Source: Lysobacterales bacterium (GTDB lineage: Bacteria; Pseudomonadota; Gammaproteobacteria; Xanthomonadales; Xanthomonadaceae). Taken from it: a DNA stretch of 64,000 bases. The notes below the pieces were generated by a model. It was not told the origin of the DNA and searched no databases. It saw only the letters and a program-made list of their open reading frames with translations. Of the stretch, positions 6,618 through 16,032 are shown piece after piece. Location of the stretch: contig JADKCY010000003.1 of the NCBI GenBank assembly GCA_016718605.1, positions 1,054,001 to 1,118,000 of the forward strand, read 5' to 3'. Positions within the stretch are counted from its first letter, which is position 1; the number at the start of each line of letters is the position of its first letter. Both the position numbers and the translations under genes were made by a program.

Positions 6618-9600
6618 CTACCCCATCCGTTTGCCTTGCCACTGCGCCAGCAGGGCCTCGCGCTCTGCTTTGGCTTTGGCGAGGTGGGCTTCTTTGACGT
6701 GGCCGTAGCCGCGGATGTGTTCGGGTACGGCGGCGATCTGGGTGGCGAGGTCGATGCGTTCCGGGTTGAGGTGGGACAGCAGTTGCTCGATGGTCTGCAC
6801 GTATTCCTCGATCAAGGCGCGTTCGGTGCGGCGTTCCTCGCTGCGTCCGAACGGGTCGAAGGCGGTGCCGCGCAGGAAGCGCAGGTGCTTGATCAGGCCA
6901 AAGGCTTTCAGCATCCACGGGCCGTATTCCGACTTGGCCAAGTGGCCATCGTCGTCGCGCTTGGCGAGCATGGGCGGTGCCAGATTGACGTGCAGACGGT
7001 AGTCGCCTTCGAACTGGGCTTCGATCTGCTTGAGGAAGTGGCCGGAGGTGTACAGGCGAGCAACTTCGTATTCGTCCTTGTAGGCCATCAGCTTGTAGGC
7101 GTAGCGCGCAACGGCCTCGGTCAGCGCGGTGCTGCCGGAGGCGATCTGCGCTTCCTTGCTGCGCACGCGCTCGACCAATGCGCGATAGCGCTCGGCATAA
7201 GCGGCGTTCTGGTAGTCGGTGAGCATGGCCACACGACGGGCGATGCGTTCGTCCAGAGAGCTGGACAACAGGCTGTCATCGAAGGGATCGGGCACGCGCT
7301 CACCGGGCACGGCGTGGTGATCGATGCCTGCGGCGTCGATGACGGCGGTCAGATTGATCGCCGCCAGACGACCCCACTGGAAGGCTTGGGTATTCATGCT
7401 GACGGCTGCACCGTTCAACTCGATGGCACGCAGGATGGCCTCGCGTGACAGCGGCACCAGACCTTGCTGCCAGGCATAGCCGAGCATGAACAGGTTGGTG
7501 GCGATGGCATCGCCCAGCAGGCCCGTAGCCAGTTGGGTGGCATCGACCAGCATCGGCTCACGTCCGCCCAGCGCGACTTTGACCGCCTTGACGATCTCGG
7601 TGGCGGGGAACTTCATGTCCGGCTGCATGGTGAAGGGACCGGGCATCGCTTCGTAGGTGTTTAGCACGACATGGCTGCGCTCGCCGCGCACCTTCGACAG
7701 TGCCCAGTAATCGTTGACCACTACGATGTCGCACCCCAGCACCAGATCGGCCTCACCCGCCGCGATGCGCACGGCATGGATGTCAGCCGGTGTGCGCGCG
7801 ATACGGATGTGCGTGGTGACGGCGCCGCCTTTCTGCGCCAGACCGGTTTGATCCAGCACGCTGGCACCCTTGCCTTCCAGATGACCGGCCATGCCCAGCA
7901 AGGCGCCAATGGTCACTACACCCGTGCCACCGACGCCAGTGATGAGGATGTTCCACGGCTGACTCAGATCACTGCACAGCGTCGGCTCAGGCAGACTGGC
8001 CAGCAAGGCTTCGGCATTGACCCGCTTGCTCTTCCGCAGGCTGCCGCCCTTGACGGTGACGAAGCTCGGACAGAAGCCTTTGACGCAACTGAAGTCCTTG
8101 TTGCAGTTGGACTGGTCGATCTCGCGCTTGCGGCCATACTCGGTTTCCTTGGGCAGCACGGACACGCAGAAGCTCTTCTGTCCGCAGTCGCCGCAGCCTT
8201 CGCAGACCAGGCTGTTGATGACCGTGCGCTGCTGTGGGTCGACCATCTTGCCGCGCTTGCGGCGGCGACGCTTTTCGGTGGCGCAGGTCTGGTCGTAGAT
8301 CAGGATGCTGGTGCCCTTGACCTCGCGCAGACGCTTCTGCACGGCGTCTAGGTGGTCGCGATGGATGAACTCGACGCCACTCGGGAAAATCTCTGGCCGC
8401 GACCATTTGTCAATGTCATCCGACACCACGACGATGGTCTGCACACCTTCTGAACGCATCTGATGCGCAATCTCCGGCACGCTCAAGCTGCCATCGACGG
8501 GTTGTCCGCCTGTCATGGCGACGGCGTCGTTGTAGAGAATCTTGTAGGTGATGTTGACCTTGGCGGCGATGGCCTGACGAATCGCCAGCGAACCCGAATG
8601 GAAATAGGTGCCATCGCCGAGGTTCTGGAACACATGAGGCGTGTCGGTGAACGGTGCTTGACCGCACCAGCTCGCGCCTTCGCCACCCATCTGGGTGAAG
8701 GTATCGGTGCGGCGATCCATCCAAGTCACCATGTAATGGCAACCGATGCCGCCCAGCCCACGCGAGCCCTCGGGAATGACGGTGGAGGTGTTGTGCGGAC
8801 AGCCAGAGCAGTAGTGCGGCACGCGAGGGAATAGAGCACGCGGCAGTGCCAGCTCGGCTTCCTTGGCCTCCATCCAGCGCATCTGCTGTTCGATGGATTC
8901 GGTGTTGAAGAAGCGCTGCACGCGCTTGCCGATAACCTGCGCAATGGTTGCAGGTGTGAGTTCGCCGGTGCTGGGCAGAATCCAGTTGCCCTGCTCGTCG
9001 TACTTGCCGACCACACTCGGGTGGTTCGGCCAGTTGAACATGTACTCCTTCACCTGCGACTCGATGAAGGCGCGCTTTTCTTCCACGACCAGAATGTCTT
9101 CCAGGCCTTCGCAGAAGCGTTGCAATCCTTGCGGTTCGAGCGGCCAAGTCATACCGACCTTGTAGACGCGGATACCGATATCGGCGGCGACCTTTTCATC
9201 GATGCCGAGGTATTCCAGCGCTTGCAGCACATCGAGATAGCTCTTGCCGGTGGTGATGATGCCGAAGCGCGCGCGCGGCGAATCGAGCACCACTTTGTCA
9301 ATCTTGTTGGCGCGCGCAAACGCCTGCGCGGCAGCCACCGCGTAGCGATGCAGACGCATTTCCTGATCCATCGGCGGATCGGGCCAGCGGATATTCAAGC
9401 CGCCGACCGGCATATCGAAATCGTCCGGCGTAATGATGTGCAACTGATGCGGATCGACGTTGACCGAGCCGGAGGATTCGACCGTTTCGGCAATGGTTTT
9501 GAAACCGACCCAGCGCCCCGTGAATCGCGACATCGCCCAGCCCAGCAGGCCCATGTCGAGAATGTCCTGCACACCGGCCGGATTCAGCACAGGCATCATC

Positions 9601-10127
9601 GCCGAGACGAACTCCAGTTCCGATCCATGCGGCAAGGTGGAACTACGGCAGGCATGGTCATCAGCCGCCAGGGCCAGCACACCACCAAAACGCGAGGTGC
9701 CTGCGGCATTGCCGTGCTTGAACACGTCGCCGCAGCGATCCACACCGGGCCCCTTGCCGTACCACATCGAGAACACGCCGTCGTACCTGGCGCCCTCGAA
9801 CAGATTGGTCTGCTGACTGCCCCAGACCATGGTGGCGCCCAGATCTTCGTTGACGCCGGGGGTGAAGTGAATGGCGGATGCCGCCAAATGTTTGCGTGCC
9901 TTCCAGAGCTCGAGGTCGAAGCCACCCAAGGGGCTGCCGCGATAACCGGAAATGAAACCCGCGGTGTTGTGCGACTCGGCACGATCACGCATCTGTTGCA
10001 TCAGCGGCAAACGCACCAGCGCCTGCACACCACTGAGATAGATGCGACCCGCTTCGCGGGTGTACTTGTCTTCCAGCGTGTACTGCAGATCAAGCGTGGA
10101 GGCGGGCGATGAGACGGGGACAGACAT
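6618..10127 (-). CDS. Indolepyruvate ferredoxin oxidoreductase, fused subunits
   Basis: About 1169 residues from the ATG at 10127 (a TTG at 10160 is possible). The enzyme oxidatively decarboxylates arylpyruvates from aromatic amino acid catabolism to acyl-CoA, using thiamine diphosphate and passing electrons to ferredoxin. Visible parts, in order: an alpha-type N-terminal domain (SGYRGSPLGGFDLELW), a Cys motif HYCSGCPHNTST, a ThDP-binding region (LGDGTYFHSGS ... ILYNDAVAMTGGQ), a Cys-rich ferredoxin-like region (CEGCGDCGQKSFC ... CNKDFSCVKGFCPSF), and a gamma-type C-terminal domain starting at ILITGVGGTGVVTIG with QTGLAQKGGAVTTHIR. This fused architecture of about 1150-1200 residues is usual in Proteobacteria. 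It is a single gene with its own terminator, divergent from the TPR protein gene. Confidence 0.95.
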   Translation of the reverse strand: MSVPVSSPASTLDLQYTLEDKYTREAGRIYLSGVQALVRLPLMQQMRDRAESHNTAGFISGYRGSPLGGFDLELWKARKHLAASAIHFTPGVNEDLGATMVWGSQQTNLFEGARYDGVFSMWYGKGPGVDRCGDVFKHGNAAGTSRFGGVLALAADDHACRSSTLPHGSELEFVSAMMPVLNPAGVQDILDMGLLGWAMSRFTGRWVGFKTIAETVESSGSVNVDPHQLHIITPDDFDMPVGGLNIRWPDPPMDQEMRLHRYAVAAAQAFARANKIDKVVLDSPRARFGIITTGKSYLDVLQALEYLGIDEKVAADIGIRVYKVGMTWPLEPQGLQRFCEGLEDILVVEEKRAFIESQVKEYMFNWPNHPSVVGKYDEQGNWILPSTGELTPATIAQVIGKRVQRFFNTESIEQQMRWMEAKEAELALPRALFPRVPHYCSGCPHNTSTVIPEGSRGLGGIGCHYMVTWMDRRTDTFTQMGGEGASWCGQAPFTDTPHVFQNLGDGTYFHSGSLAIRQAIAAKVNITYKILYNDAVAMTGGQPVDGSLSVPEIAHQMRSEGVQTIVVVSDDIDKWSRPEIFPSGVEFIHRDHLDAVQKRLREVKGTSILIYDQTCATEKRRRRKRGKMVDPQQRTVINSLVCEGCGDCGQKSFCVSVLPKETEYGRKREIDQSNCNKDFSCVKGFCPSFVTVKGGSLRKSKRVNAEALLASLPEPTLCSDLSQPWNILITGVGGTGVVTIGALLGMAGHLEGKGASVLDQTGLAQKGGAVTTHIRIARTPADIHAVRIAAGEADLVLGCDIVVVNDYWALSKVRGERSHVVLNTYEAMPGPFTMQPDMKFPATEIVKAVKVALGGREPMLVDATQLATGLLGDAIATNLFMLGYAWQQGLVPLSREAILRAIELNGAAVSMNTQAFQWGRLAAINLTAVIDAAGIDHHAVPGERVPDPFDDSLLSSSLDERIARRVAMLTDYQNAAYAERYRALVERVRSKEAQIASGSTALTEAVARYAYKLMAYKDEYEVARLYTSGHFLKQIEAQFEGDYRLHVNLAPPMLAKRDDDGHLAKSEYGPWMLKAFGLIKHLRFLRGTAFDPFGRSEERRTERALIEEYVQTIEQLLSHLNPERIDLATQIAAVPEHIRGYGHVKEAHLAKAKAEREALLAQWQGKRMG

Positions 10128-10333
10128 CGTTCGGGCGACCGACTGGGGGCGAAGCGACAAATCCTAACATTTGAAACCTTTCCACCCGAGCTTTCTCCGG
10201 TATACGGTGCAGCACGCTGCGAAGGCTATCGGTATGATTCGGCAGAAAATTGCTGCATCGCAAAAGCTGACTTTCGTCAACGGCGACGCCTCGTCCGCGT
10301 CTGACGATGGGCATTCATCTTTCGGGGGAACAC

Positions 10334-11017
10334 ATGAGCGGATCCATAAACTGCGCCCGGTTTGGCGCCGAACATCCTCTTCTGAAGCGTGTTCACAGCC
10401 TGCTTTGGCTTGGATTATGGCTGTTTGCCGGCACACTGGCGGCACAAGAGGGATTGCCATCCGTCGACGAGAACTATGTCGACGCAGACAACGCAGCGCA
10501 GTTCGCCCAGACCATTGATCCACAGGATCGTCGTGCGGTGCAGCAGCTTGAGCAGTTGTTGAGCTATGACGAGCGCAACGTGCCGGCACGGGTGCAGAGC
10601 GGCCATGTGCTGCTGGGTCGTGGCCTTCGTGCACGTGCAGGGCAGGAGTTCGAGTATGCCATCCGGGTTGCCGAAGCAGGCAGCCGCCTGCAGCGCTACG
10701 CCTACTGGAACTATGGATGGGCGCTGCTGCGTGGCGGTGATACCGCGGCGGCAGTTGAGCAATGGCGAATTGCCGCAGAACTGCATGGCGGCAAGCCGGA
10801 TTGGGTGCCACCGTTATTTGCCCTGGCGTTTTGGCAAAGCGGCGACCGCGATCTTGCCCTCAGCTATTACAAGGCTGCAGTCCGTGCCCTGCCCGAGCGT
10901 TGGGGCGAGCGTCAGGGCCTGGAGCAGGCTGCACAGGAATGGACTGCCAACGAAAAATTCGCTCTGGAATCACTCTACGCTGCGTGGCGCGAGTCGATTG
11001 GCTTGAGCGCCGGCTGA
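10334..11017 (+). CDS. Exported tetratricopeptide-like protein
   Basis: About 227 residues from the ATG at 10334, which follows a G-rich ribosome site (five G at 10324-10328). A signal peptide spans about residues 18-36 (LLWLGLWLFAGTLAAQ). The rest is helical with TPR-like units: RAVQQLEQLLSYDERNVPARVQSG, ARAGQEFEYAIRVAEAG, YWNYGWALLRGGDTAAAVEQW, and FALAFWQSGDRDLALSYYKAAVRALPERW. TPR proteins mediate protein contacts; the partner is not known. It is divergent from the indolepyruvate oxidoreductase and convergent with the AlkB fusion, so no operon partner points to its job. The G-run over the ribosome site is noted as a possible target for the C-rich RNAs at 32 kb. Confidence 0.78.
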   Translation: MSGSINCARFGAEHPLLKRVHSLLWLGLWLFAGTLAAQEGLPSVDENYVDADNAAQFAQTIDPQDRRAVQQLEQLLSYDERNVPARVQSGHVLLGRGLRARAGQEFEYAIRVAEAGSRLQRYAYWNYGWALLRGGDTAAAVEQWRIAAELHGGKPDWVPPLFALAFWQSGDRDLALSYYKAAVRALPERWGERQGLEQAAQEWTANEKFALESLYAAWRESIGLSAG

Positions 11018-11053
11018 GATGGCTCGCGTCGCCGCGCGCTCGGCGCGGCCTCG

Positions 11054-13360
11054 CTACGTTCGCGCGCCCTGATCGCGAGCCGACGCAGGTGTGTTTGCGC
11101 CGCGACTGGCCTGGCGCCATGTGCCCTCTAACGCGAGATGGCGCTCTGTGGGCGTCGCATGATCGCGATCCCACGCATCTAGCCGAGGCGACATCAGCCG
11201 ATGCCATAGCGGTGGGAGCAATGCGACGATGATCGTCGTCAGGTAGCCACCCAACATCATGGGTGCATCCGGGAAGGGCCTGAGATTTTGATAGGCGACT
11301 TCACCTTGCGCATGGTGGTGCGAGTGACGGGTCAGGTTGAACATTGACCATGAACTGATGCGCCGATTCGTGTTCCATGAATGCCGCGGTGCAACCGGAG
11401 TGAGCGGATCGCGCACCAATCCATAATGCTCCATGAAGTTCACGATCTCGAGCAGCGCCTTGCCCCACAGTGCACTGGCGACGAAAAACCCTGCCGCGAC
11501 CCAGCCACCCATGGCCCACGCACCACCGATGAGCGCGACGCTCGCGAGATGACCGCGAATCACGCCATTTCGCCACCCCAGCACACGATGGCCACGACGT
11601 TTCAGGCGTCGGGACTCGATACGCCATGCCGAGCGATTGCCCAGCCAGGTTGACCTCAGGATGTGGACATAGACATTGCAACCTCGCGGTGCCGTGGCCG
11701 GGTCCGCCGGTGTCGCGACGTAACGGTGGTGGCCGTAAACGTGTTCAATTGCGAACACAGTATCAAAGCTGAAAGCCAGCAGAGCTCGCCCGATTGCGGC
11801 CGAAATCGGATCCCAGGTGCGATGCACAAGCTCATGCGCAGGGATCGTCCCGACCATCCCGATCATCAGTCCTGTCAGGATGACAGCGGACAGATGATGA
11901 CCGGCGTGGTTGGTACTCCGCGCGCTAAGGACATCCCAGCCACTGACGGTCTGAATCCAGGTGCCGTAGCCGAGCGGGTCACCGGGACTCACCGTCCACA
12001 CGGCGGTAAAAACGGTCCAGATGACCAATGGCAGAGCGAGCCAGAGCTGCAGGGTCAGCACGCGGGAATGATGGAAACGCGGAGCGCTGGTGTCGTCGCC
12101 AAACAGCGCGTCGCCACCGACGTAGAACACGACGATGGCGAGCAACCCCGCCGTCGTCCATTGGCCACCCGCGAGCATGGCGATGATCGAACAAAGGCCG
12201 ATTGCATGGAAAAGGAAGAACTTGAGGTAATCGAGCAGACTGGCCTCGCGATCAACCGTAGGCGCAATCACGGTCGATGCATGCTCCGGCGGTGTCGCGC
12301 GTCGCATCGGTAGCGGCATCTTCGGCGCGGCCGCCAACGCTGCGCCTCCGGCGCGGGGATCCGCTTGGGTCGTGAAGCGATCAGCACGGATCTGCGCGCG
12401 TGGCAGCCCGAGGGTTTCCAAGCGCGAAGCAACATCGTCTGTCATCGCCGCGGCACCGCAGAGGTATCCATCGACGTCGGGGCCGGCGCGCCCAGTGAGG
12501 TGCGCGGTTACGCGTCCGCGTGCACCCTTCCATTTCGCGTCAGGTTGCGACAACACCGGCACGAAGCAGAACTTTCCCTGCCAGTCGCGCGCAATGCGGC
12601 CGAGCCTGTCGAGCGCATGAAGATCCTCATGCGTCCGCGCGCCATGCAGCAATGTCACCGGTCGCGTCTCGCCAGATTTGAGCGCAGCTTCCAGCATCGC
12701 CAGCACCGGAGCGAGCCCGGTGCTGGTGGTTACGAACAATAGCGGCCTCTCGCCCGCGTGTAGCGCGAAGTCACCCAGGGGGCCATCAACGATCACCGTT
12801 TCACCGGTGAGATCGCAATTGGCAACATGCCCGGTGAACTCGCCACCCGGCACGTGGCGGACGTGGAACTCGACCACGGGCTGCGCAGCAGGCGGCGTTG
12901 CAAATGAATAGCTGCGGGTCACGCCAGGCAACGATGCCACCGTGAGCATTGCGAATTGCCCGGGCAGATACGGCAAGCCCTGATCAAGCTCAACCACGAG
13001 CCGAGTGATAGATGGCGTCAACCGGTGCTGCTCGCGAACTCGTCCAGTGACCTGTCGACGCGCTGCAGTCGACGTGACATCAAATGCGACGCGCACGTCG
13101 CCGATCGGCACGCTCTGACAGGCAAGAATGATCCCTGACGCGAGTTCAATGTCCTCCAGCAGATAGGCGGTCTCGGTCAGCTCACGCACGCGACCGTCGA
13201 GCAGCCGGCAACGGCAGGTCCCACATCCACCAACACGGCAGCCGAAGGGCATTGCGATGCCGGCCGCCAGTCCTGCATCCAGTAGCGTCTGCCCGGGATA
13301 CACCGACGTCACCGCCCCATTGATCGTGGCAGTGCAGATCTCACGGGTGTTCATGGCCAT
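11054..13360 (-). CDS. Ferredoxin-reductase/AlkB-type membrane hydroxylase fusion
   Basis: A 768-residue fusion. Residues 1-95: plant-type [2Fe-2S] ferredoxin with C41, C46, C49 and C81. Residues 100-335: FAD/NAD(P)H reductase (RSYSFA at 149-154, STGLAPVLAM, YLCGAAAM). Residues 375-735: AlkB-like di-iron hydroxylase with several membrane segments and the histidine boxes HELVHR (509-514), EHVYGHHRYVATP (539-551), NFMEHYGL (641-648) and TRHSHHH (677-683). AlkB enzymes hydroxylate the terminal carbon of alkanes or alkyl chains and normally need separate rubredoxin and reductase; here NAD(P)H-to-iron transfer is in one chain. Start is ATG 13360 (13354 also possible). It is divergent from an AraC-type regulator, its probable controller. 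The substrate (alkane, fatty acid, terpene) is undetermined. Confidence 0.93.
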   Translation of the reverse strand: MAMNTREICTATINGAVTSVYPGQTLLDAGLAAGIAMPFGCRVGGCGTCRCRLLDGRVRELTETAYLLEDIELASGIILACQSVPIGDVRVAFDVTSTAARRQVTGRVREQHRLTPSITRLVVELDQGLPYLPGQFAMLTVASLPGVTRSYSFATPPAAQPVVEFHVRHVPGGEFTGHVANCDLTGETVIVDGPLGDFALHAGERPLLFVTTSTGLAPVLAMLEAALKSGETRPVTLLHGARTHEDLHALDRLGRIARDWQGKFCFVPVLSQPDAKWKGARGRVTAHLTGRAGPDVDGYLCGAAAMTDDVASRLETLGLPRAQIRADRFTTQADPRAGGAALAAAPKMPLPMRRATPPEHASTVIAPTVDREASLLDYLKFFLFHAIGLCSIIAMLAGGQWTTAGLLAIVVFYVGGDALFGDDTSAPRFHHSRVLTLQLWLALPLVIWTVFTAVWTVSPGDPLGYGTWIQTVSGWDVLSARSTNHAGHHLSAVILTGLMIGMVGTIPAHELVHRTWDPISAAIGRALLAFSFDTVFAIEHVYGHHRYVATPADPATAPRGCNVYVHILRSTWLGNRSAWRIESRRLKRRGHRVLGWRNGVIRGHLASVALIGGAWAMGGWVAAGFFVASALWGKALLEIVNFMEHYGLVRDPLTPVAPRHSWNTNRRISSWSMFNLTRHSHHHAQGEVAYQNLRPFPDAPMMLGGYLTTIIVALLPPLWHRLMSPRLDAWDRDHATPTERHLALEGTWRQASRGANTPASARDQGART

Positions 13361-13467
13361 CAGTGAATACCAGCGAGATCAGGTTGCCGCCAAGCGTAGG
13401 GGCGACAATGCATCTTTGGGAGGTCATTTATTGACACTCATACCATCACGGCCGACCATCGACCCAC

Positions 13468-14490
13468 ATGCCCGCGTCGCCCGATCACTTGCCGGACCTT
13501 TCACTCGCCGGCCCCTACCTTAGAGCCATTGCCGATTGCATCAGCGCATCGGGCGCGAACGCGCGGACGTTGCTCTCGCGAAACGGCATCGACCCCGCTG
13601 CGATCGACGATGCCGCGCTTGAACTTCCCTTGACGAGCTTCGCTCACCTGCTGCGCGACGCAATCATGACCACCGGCGAACCAGCGCTGGGCTTGCTGGT
13701 CGGCGATCGACTGGGTGTGACGTCTCACGGGACGCTCGGCGCAGCGATCCTGCGTGGAACCACACTGCGCGAGGTCGCCCGGCTGCTGGTGGACCAACTC
13801 GACGCGCGCGCGCCACTAGTCGGACTTGATGTCGTCCAGAGCGAAAATGAGTTTCGACTGCTTGTGCGCGACGCACTTCCACGCGGCCAAATGCGCCGGG
13901 CCTTGCTGGAAGCGGTCGTCGTCGCGCTCGCAAAGTTGATCGAGGCGATCGCGCAAGGAACTACCGCAATCATTCGCATCGCCTTTGATGATCGAACGCC
14001 ACCGTATTCGAACTTCGCACGTGCCCTGCTCCACCGCCCCGTGCGCTGGGGAGAGAGCTTCACTGGACTTGTGTTGCCGGCTTGCCAGATCGATTTGCCT
14101 CTGCACGGCGGGGATCCCGTTGCGTTCGCTGCACTGATCCGCCGTGCCGAGCAAGAGCTCGCCTCACAAGCCGGCGACCGCCCCGTCTCAACTGCACTGC
14201 ATCGACTGCTGCTCGGCAGGCGCGGGGGCTTGCCATCGCTGCCAGCAGCGGCCAGGTTGCTCCAACTTCAGCCACGATCACTGCACCGGCGGCTGGTCGA
14301 CGAAGGCACGACCTTTCGGGTTGTCGTCGAAGAGGTTCGTGCCACACTCGCACGGGAGTATCTCGCCGAGCCGGACTGGACCGTACCCGAGATCGCGCTG
14401 GCGCTCGGTTATGCGGACCCGGCAAATTTCAGGCGCGCACTACGACGTTGGCGTCTCAATGGTTCGCGTCGATCGATTCACGTCGGCTGA
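13468..14490 (+). CDS. AraC-family regulator with arabinose-binding-like N-domain
   Basis: A 340-residue regulator. Residues about 20-205 resemble the N-terminal domain of OruR/ArgR-type AraC proteins (PLTSFAHLLRDAIMTTGEPALGLLVGDRL, SHGTLGAAILRGTTLREVARLL). The C-terminal 100 residues form the double helix-turn-helix: LPSLPAAARLLQLQPRSLHRRL and WTVPEIALALGYADPANFRRALRRW. Regulators of this type often stand divergently beside the enzyme genes they activate. The gene shares a 107-bp intergenic region with the AlkB fusion, so it is the likely activator of that hydroxylase, responding to its substrate or product (inference). ATG 13468 has no strong ribosome site. Confidence 0.9.
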   Translation: MPASPDHLPDLSLAGPYLRAIADCISASGANARTLLSRNGIDPAAIDDAALELPLTSFAHLLRDAIMTTGEPALGLLVGDRLGVTSHGTLGAAILRGTTLREVARLLVDQLDARAPLVGLDVVQSENEFRLLVRDALPRGQMRRALLEAVVVALAKLIEAIAQGTTAIIRIAFDDRTPPYSNFARALLHRPVRWGESFTGLVLPACQIDLPLHGGDPVAFAALIRRAEQELASQAGDRPVSTALHRLLLGRRGGLPSLPAAARLLQLQPRSLHRRLVDEGTTFRVVVEEVRATLAREYLAEPDWTVPEIALALGYADPANFRRALRRWRLNGSRRSIHVG

Positions 14491-14544
14491 GCGCTGGCGG
14501 ATCGGACACAGGCGATCGGGATCGGCGAACGCCACAAAAAGGAC

Positions 14545-14569
14545 GGGCACCCCTGTTGCAGAGGTGCCC
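14545..14569 (-). terminator. Terminator of tolC
   Basis: GGGCACC and GGTGCCC form a 7-bp stem around an 11-base loop. On the minus strand it is followed by GTCC and five T, 18 bases after the tolC stop. Confidence 0.82.
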
Positions 14570-14586
14570 ATCTGCAAATCACGTAC

Positions 14587-16008
14587 TCACTGTGCTTCGG
14601 TAACAACCGTCAGCGCAGCCTCGGCGTCCCGCGTCAGCAGTTGATTGACGGCTTCAACATCCTTGACATCGATAACGCCTGCCGACTGCTTGAGCGCCAG
14701 CGTGTTAACCAGGAAGTTGTGGCGTGAGTTGGAGTAGTCACGCTGAGCCTGGGTCAGGACCTGCTGCGAGAGCAGCACATCGACGATGGTACGAGTACCG
14801 ACCTCAAACCCTGCCTCGGTCGCTTCCAACGCACTCTGCGCAGACACCAAGGCCTGCTTGCGCGCTTCGATCTCGCTGATACCCGCCAGCACGGCGCGAT
14901 AGGCGTTGCGCGTGGTGCGGGTCACCGCACGGCGCTGTTGTTCGAGCTGATCAGCAACCGCATCGCGGCCATACACGGCCTGGCGCACGGCAGACTGCGT
15001 TGCGCCACCGGCAAAGATCGGCACGTTGAGGCTCAGGCCGATGGTGGTGCCATCGTTTTCGCTACTCGCAGGAACGCTGAATCCACTGCTGAGCACACGA
15101 TCCCCCCAGCCAGCGCCCTTGTCGTAACTCACGAACGCCGACAGCGAGGGCAGATGTCCGGCACGTGCCGAGGCAATGTCTTGCTCGGAGGCTTCCAGAG
15201 CCAATGTCCGCGAACGCAGGGTGGGGCTCTCGGCCAAAGCGATGTCGACCCATTGGGTCAGATCAGAGGGCTCTGGCAGCACCGGGACAAAGCTGTCTTC
15301 GAGCCCCTTGAAGTTCTCCATCCAGGTTCCGGTAATTTCCGCCAGGGCCTCGCGAGCGTCGTCCAGCGCATTTTCCGCCGTAATCGCCGAGGCGCGCGAG
15401 CTGTCATAGCGAGCGCGGGCTTCGTGCACGTCGGTCACCGCGGTGAGCCCGACTTCAAAGCGCTGTTCGGCTTGATCCAGCTGACGCTTCACTGCGCGCT
15501 CATCGGCCCGCGCAAAGGCCAGCGTATCGATGGAGGTCAGGACGCCGAAATACGCTTGCGCAACCCGCAGCGCCAAACCATCCACCGCCGCATCCAAATC
15601 GGCCTCTGCCGCTGCGGAGCGCGCCTTGGACGCACGTAGGCGCGTGTAGTTGGCGTGGCTGTAAAGCGACTGTTGCAGGTCAACACCGAAGTTCCGGCTA
15701 CGGCTATCGGAATCCGTCGTCGCGCGACCGAAGACCAGATCGCCGTTTTCGTCAGGAACCGCACTGAACGACGTGCTGCTTGAATCGCTATCGGACAAAG
15801 TCGCATTGCCGCTGATTTGCGGCAACAACGCGGCGCGCGACTGCACGACCCCTTCGCCAGTGGCCAAACGCTGGGATTCGGCGGCCGACAGCTGTGGATC
15901 ACTGTCGCGAGCCAATTGATAGGCTTGCAGCAAATCTGCCGCCGCTGCCTGACCACCCAGGGCGAACAGCAACGCAATACTCAGGGGACGAAGCAACGGC
16001 AGGCGCAT
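14587..16008 (-). CDS. tolC: TolC-family outer-membrane channel protein
   Basis: A 473-residue type I secretion/efflux outer-membrane protein. The ATG at 16008 follows AGGAAAG. A signal peptide covers about residues 1-23 (ending AAAADL). The two tandem repeats of outer membrane efflux domains are evident: LLQAYQLARDSDPQLSAAES with LDLDAAVDGLALRVAQAYF in the first half, and IALAESPTLRSRTLALEASEQDI with VFEVGTRTIVDVL-type motifs in the second. TolC trimers form the exit duct for RND pumps and type I exporters. It lies 24 bases after pcm on the same strand, as in related genomes, and downstream of an RND pump and adaptor, with which it may work. Confidence 0.95.
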   Translation of the reverse strand: MRLPLLRPLSIALLFALGGQAAAADLLQAYQLARDSDPQLSAAESQRLATGEGVVQSRAALLPQISGNATLSDSDSSSTSFSAVPDENGDLVFGRATTDSDSRSRNFGVDLQQSLYSHANYTRLRASKARSAAAEADLDAAVDGLALRVAQAYFGVLTSIDTLAFARADERAVKRQLDQAEQRFEVGLTAVTDVHEARARYDSSRASAITAENALDDAREALAEITGTWMENFKGLEDSFVPVLPEPSDLTQWVDIALAESPTLRSRTLALEASEQDIASARAGHLPSLSAFVSYDKGAGWGDRVLSSGFSVPASSENDGTTIGLSLNVPIFAGGATQSAVRQAVYGRDAVADQLEQQRRAVTRTTRNAYRAVLAGISEIEARKQALVSAQSALEATEAGFEVGTRTIVDVLLSQQVLTQAQRDYSNSRHNFLVNTLALKQSAGVIDVKDVEAVNQLLTRDAEAALTVVTEAQ

Positions 16009-16032
16009 GATCTTTCCTCGCGGTAATTCAAC

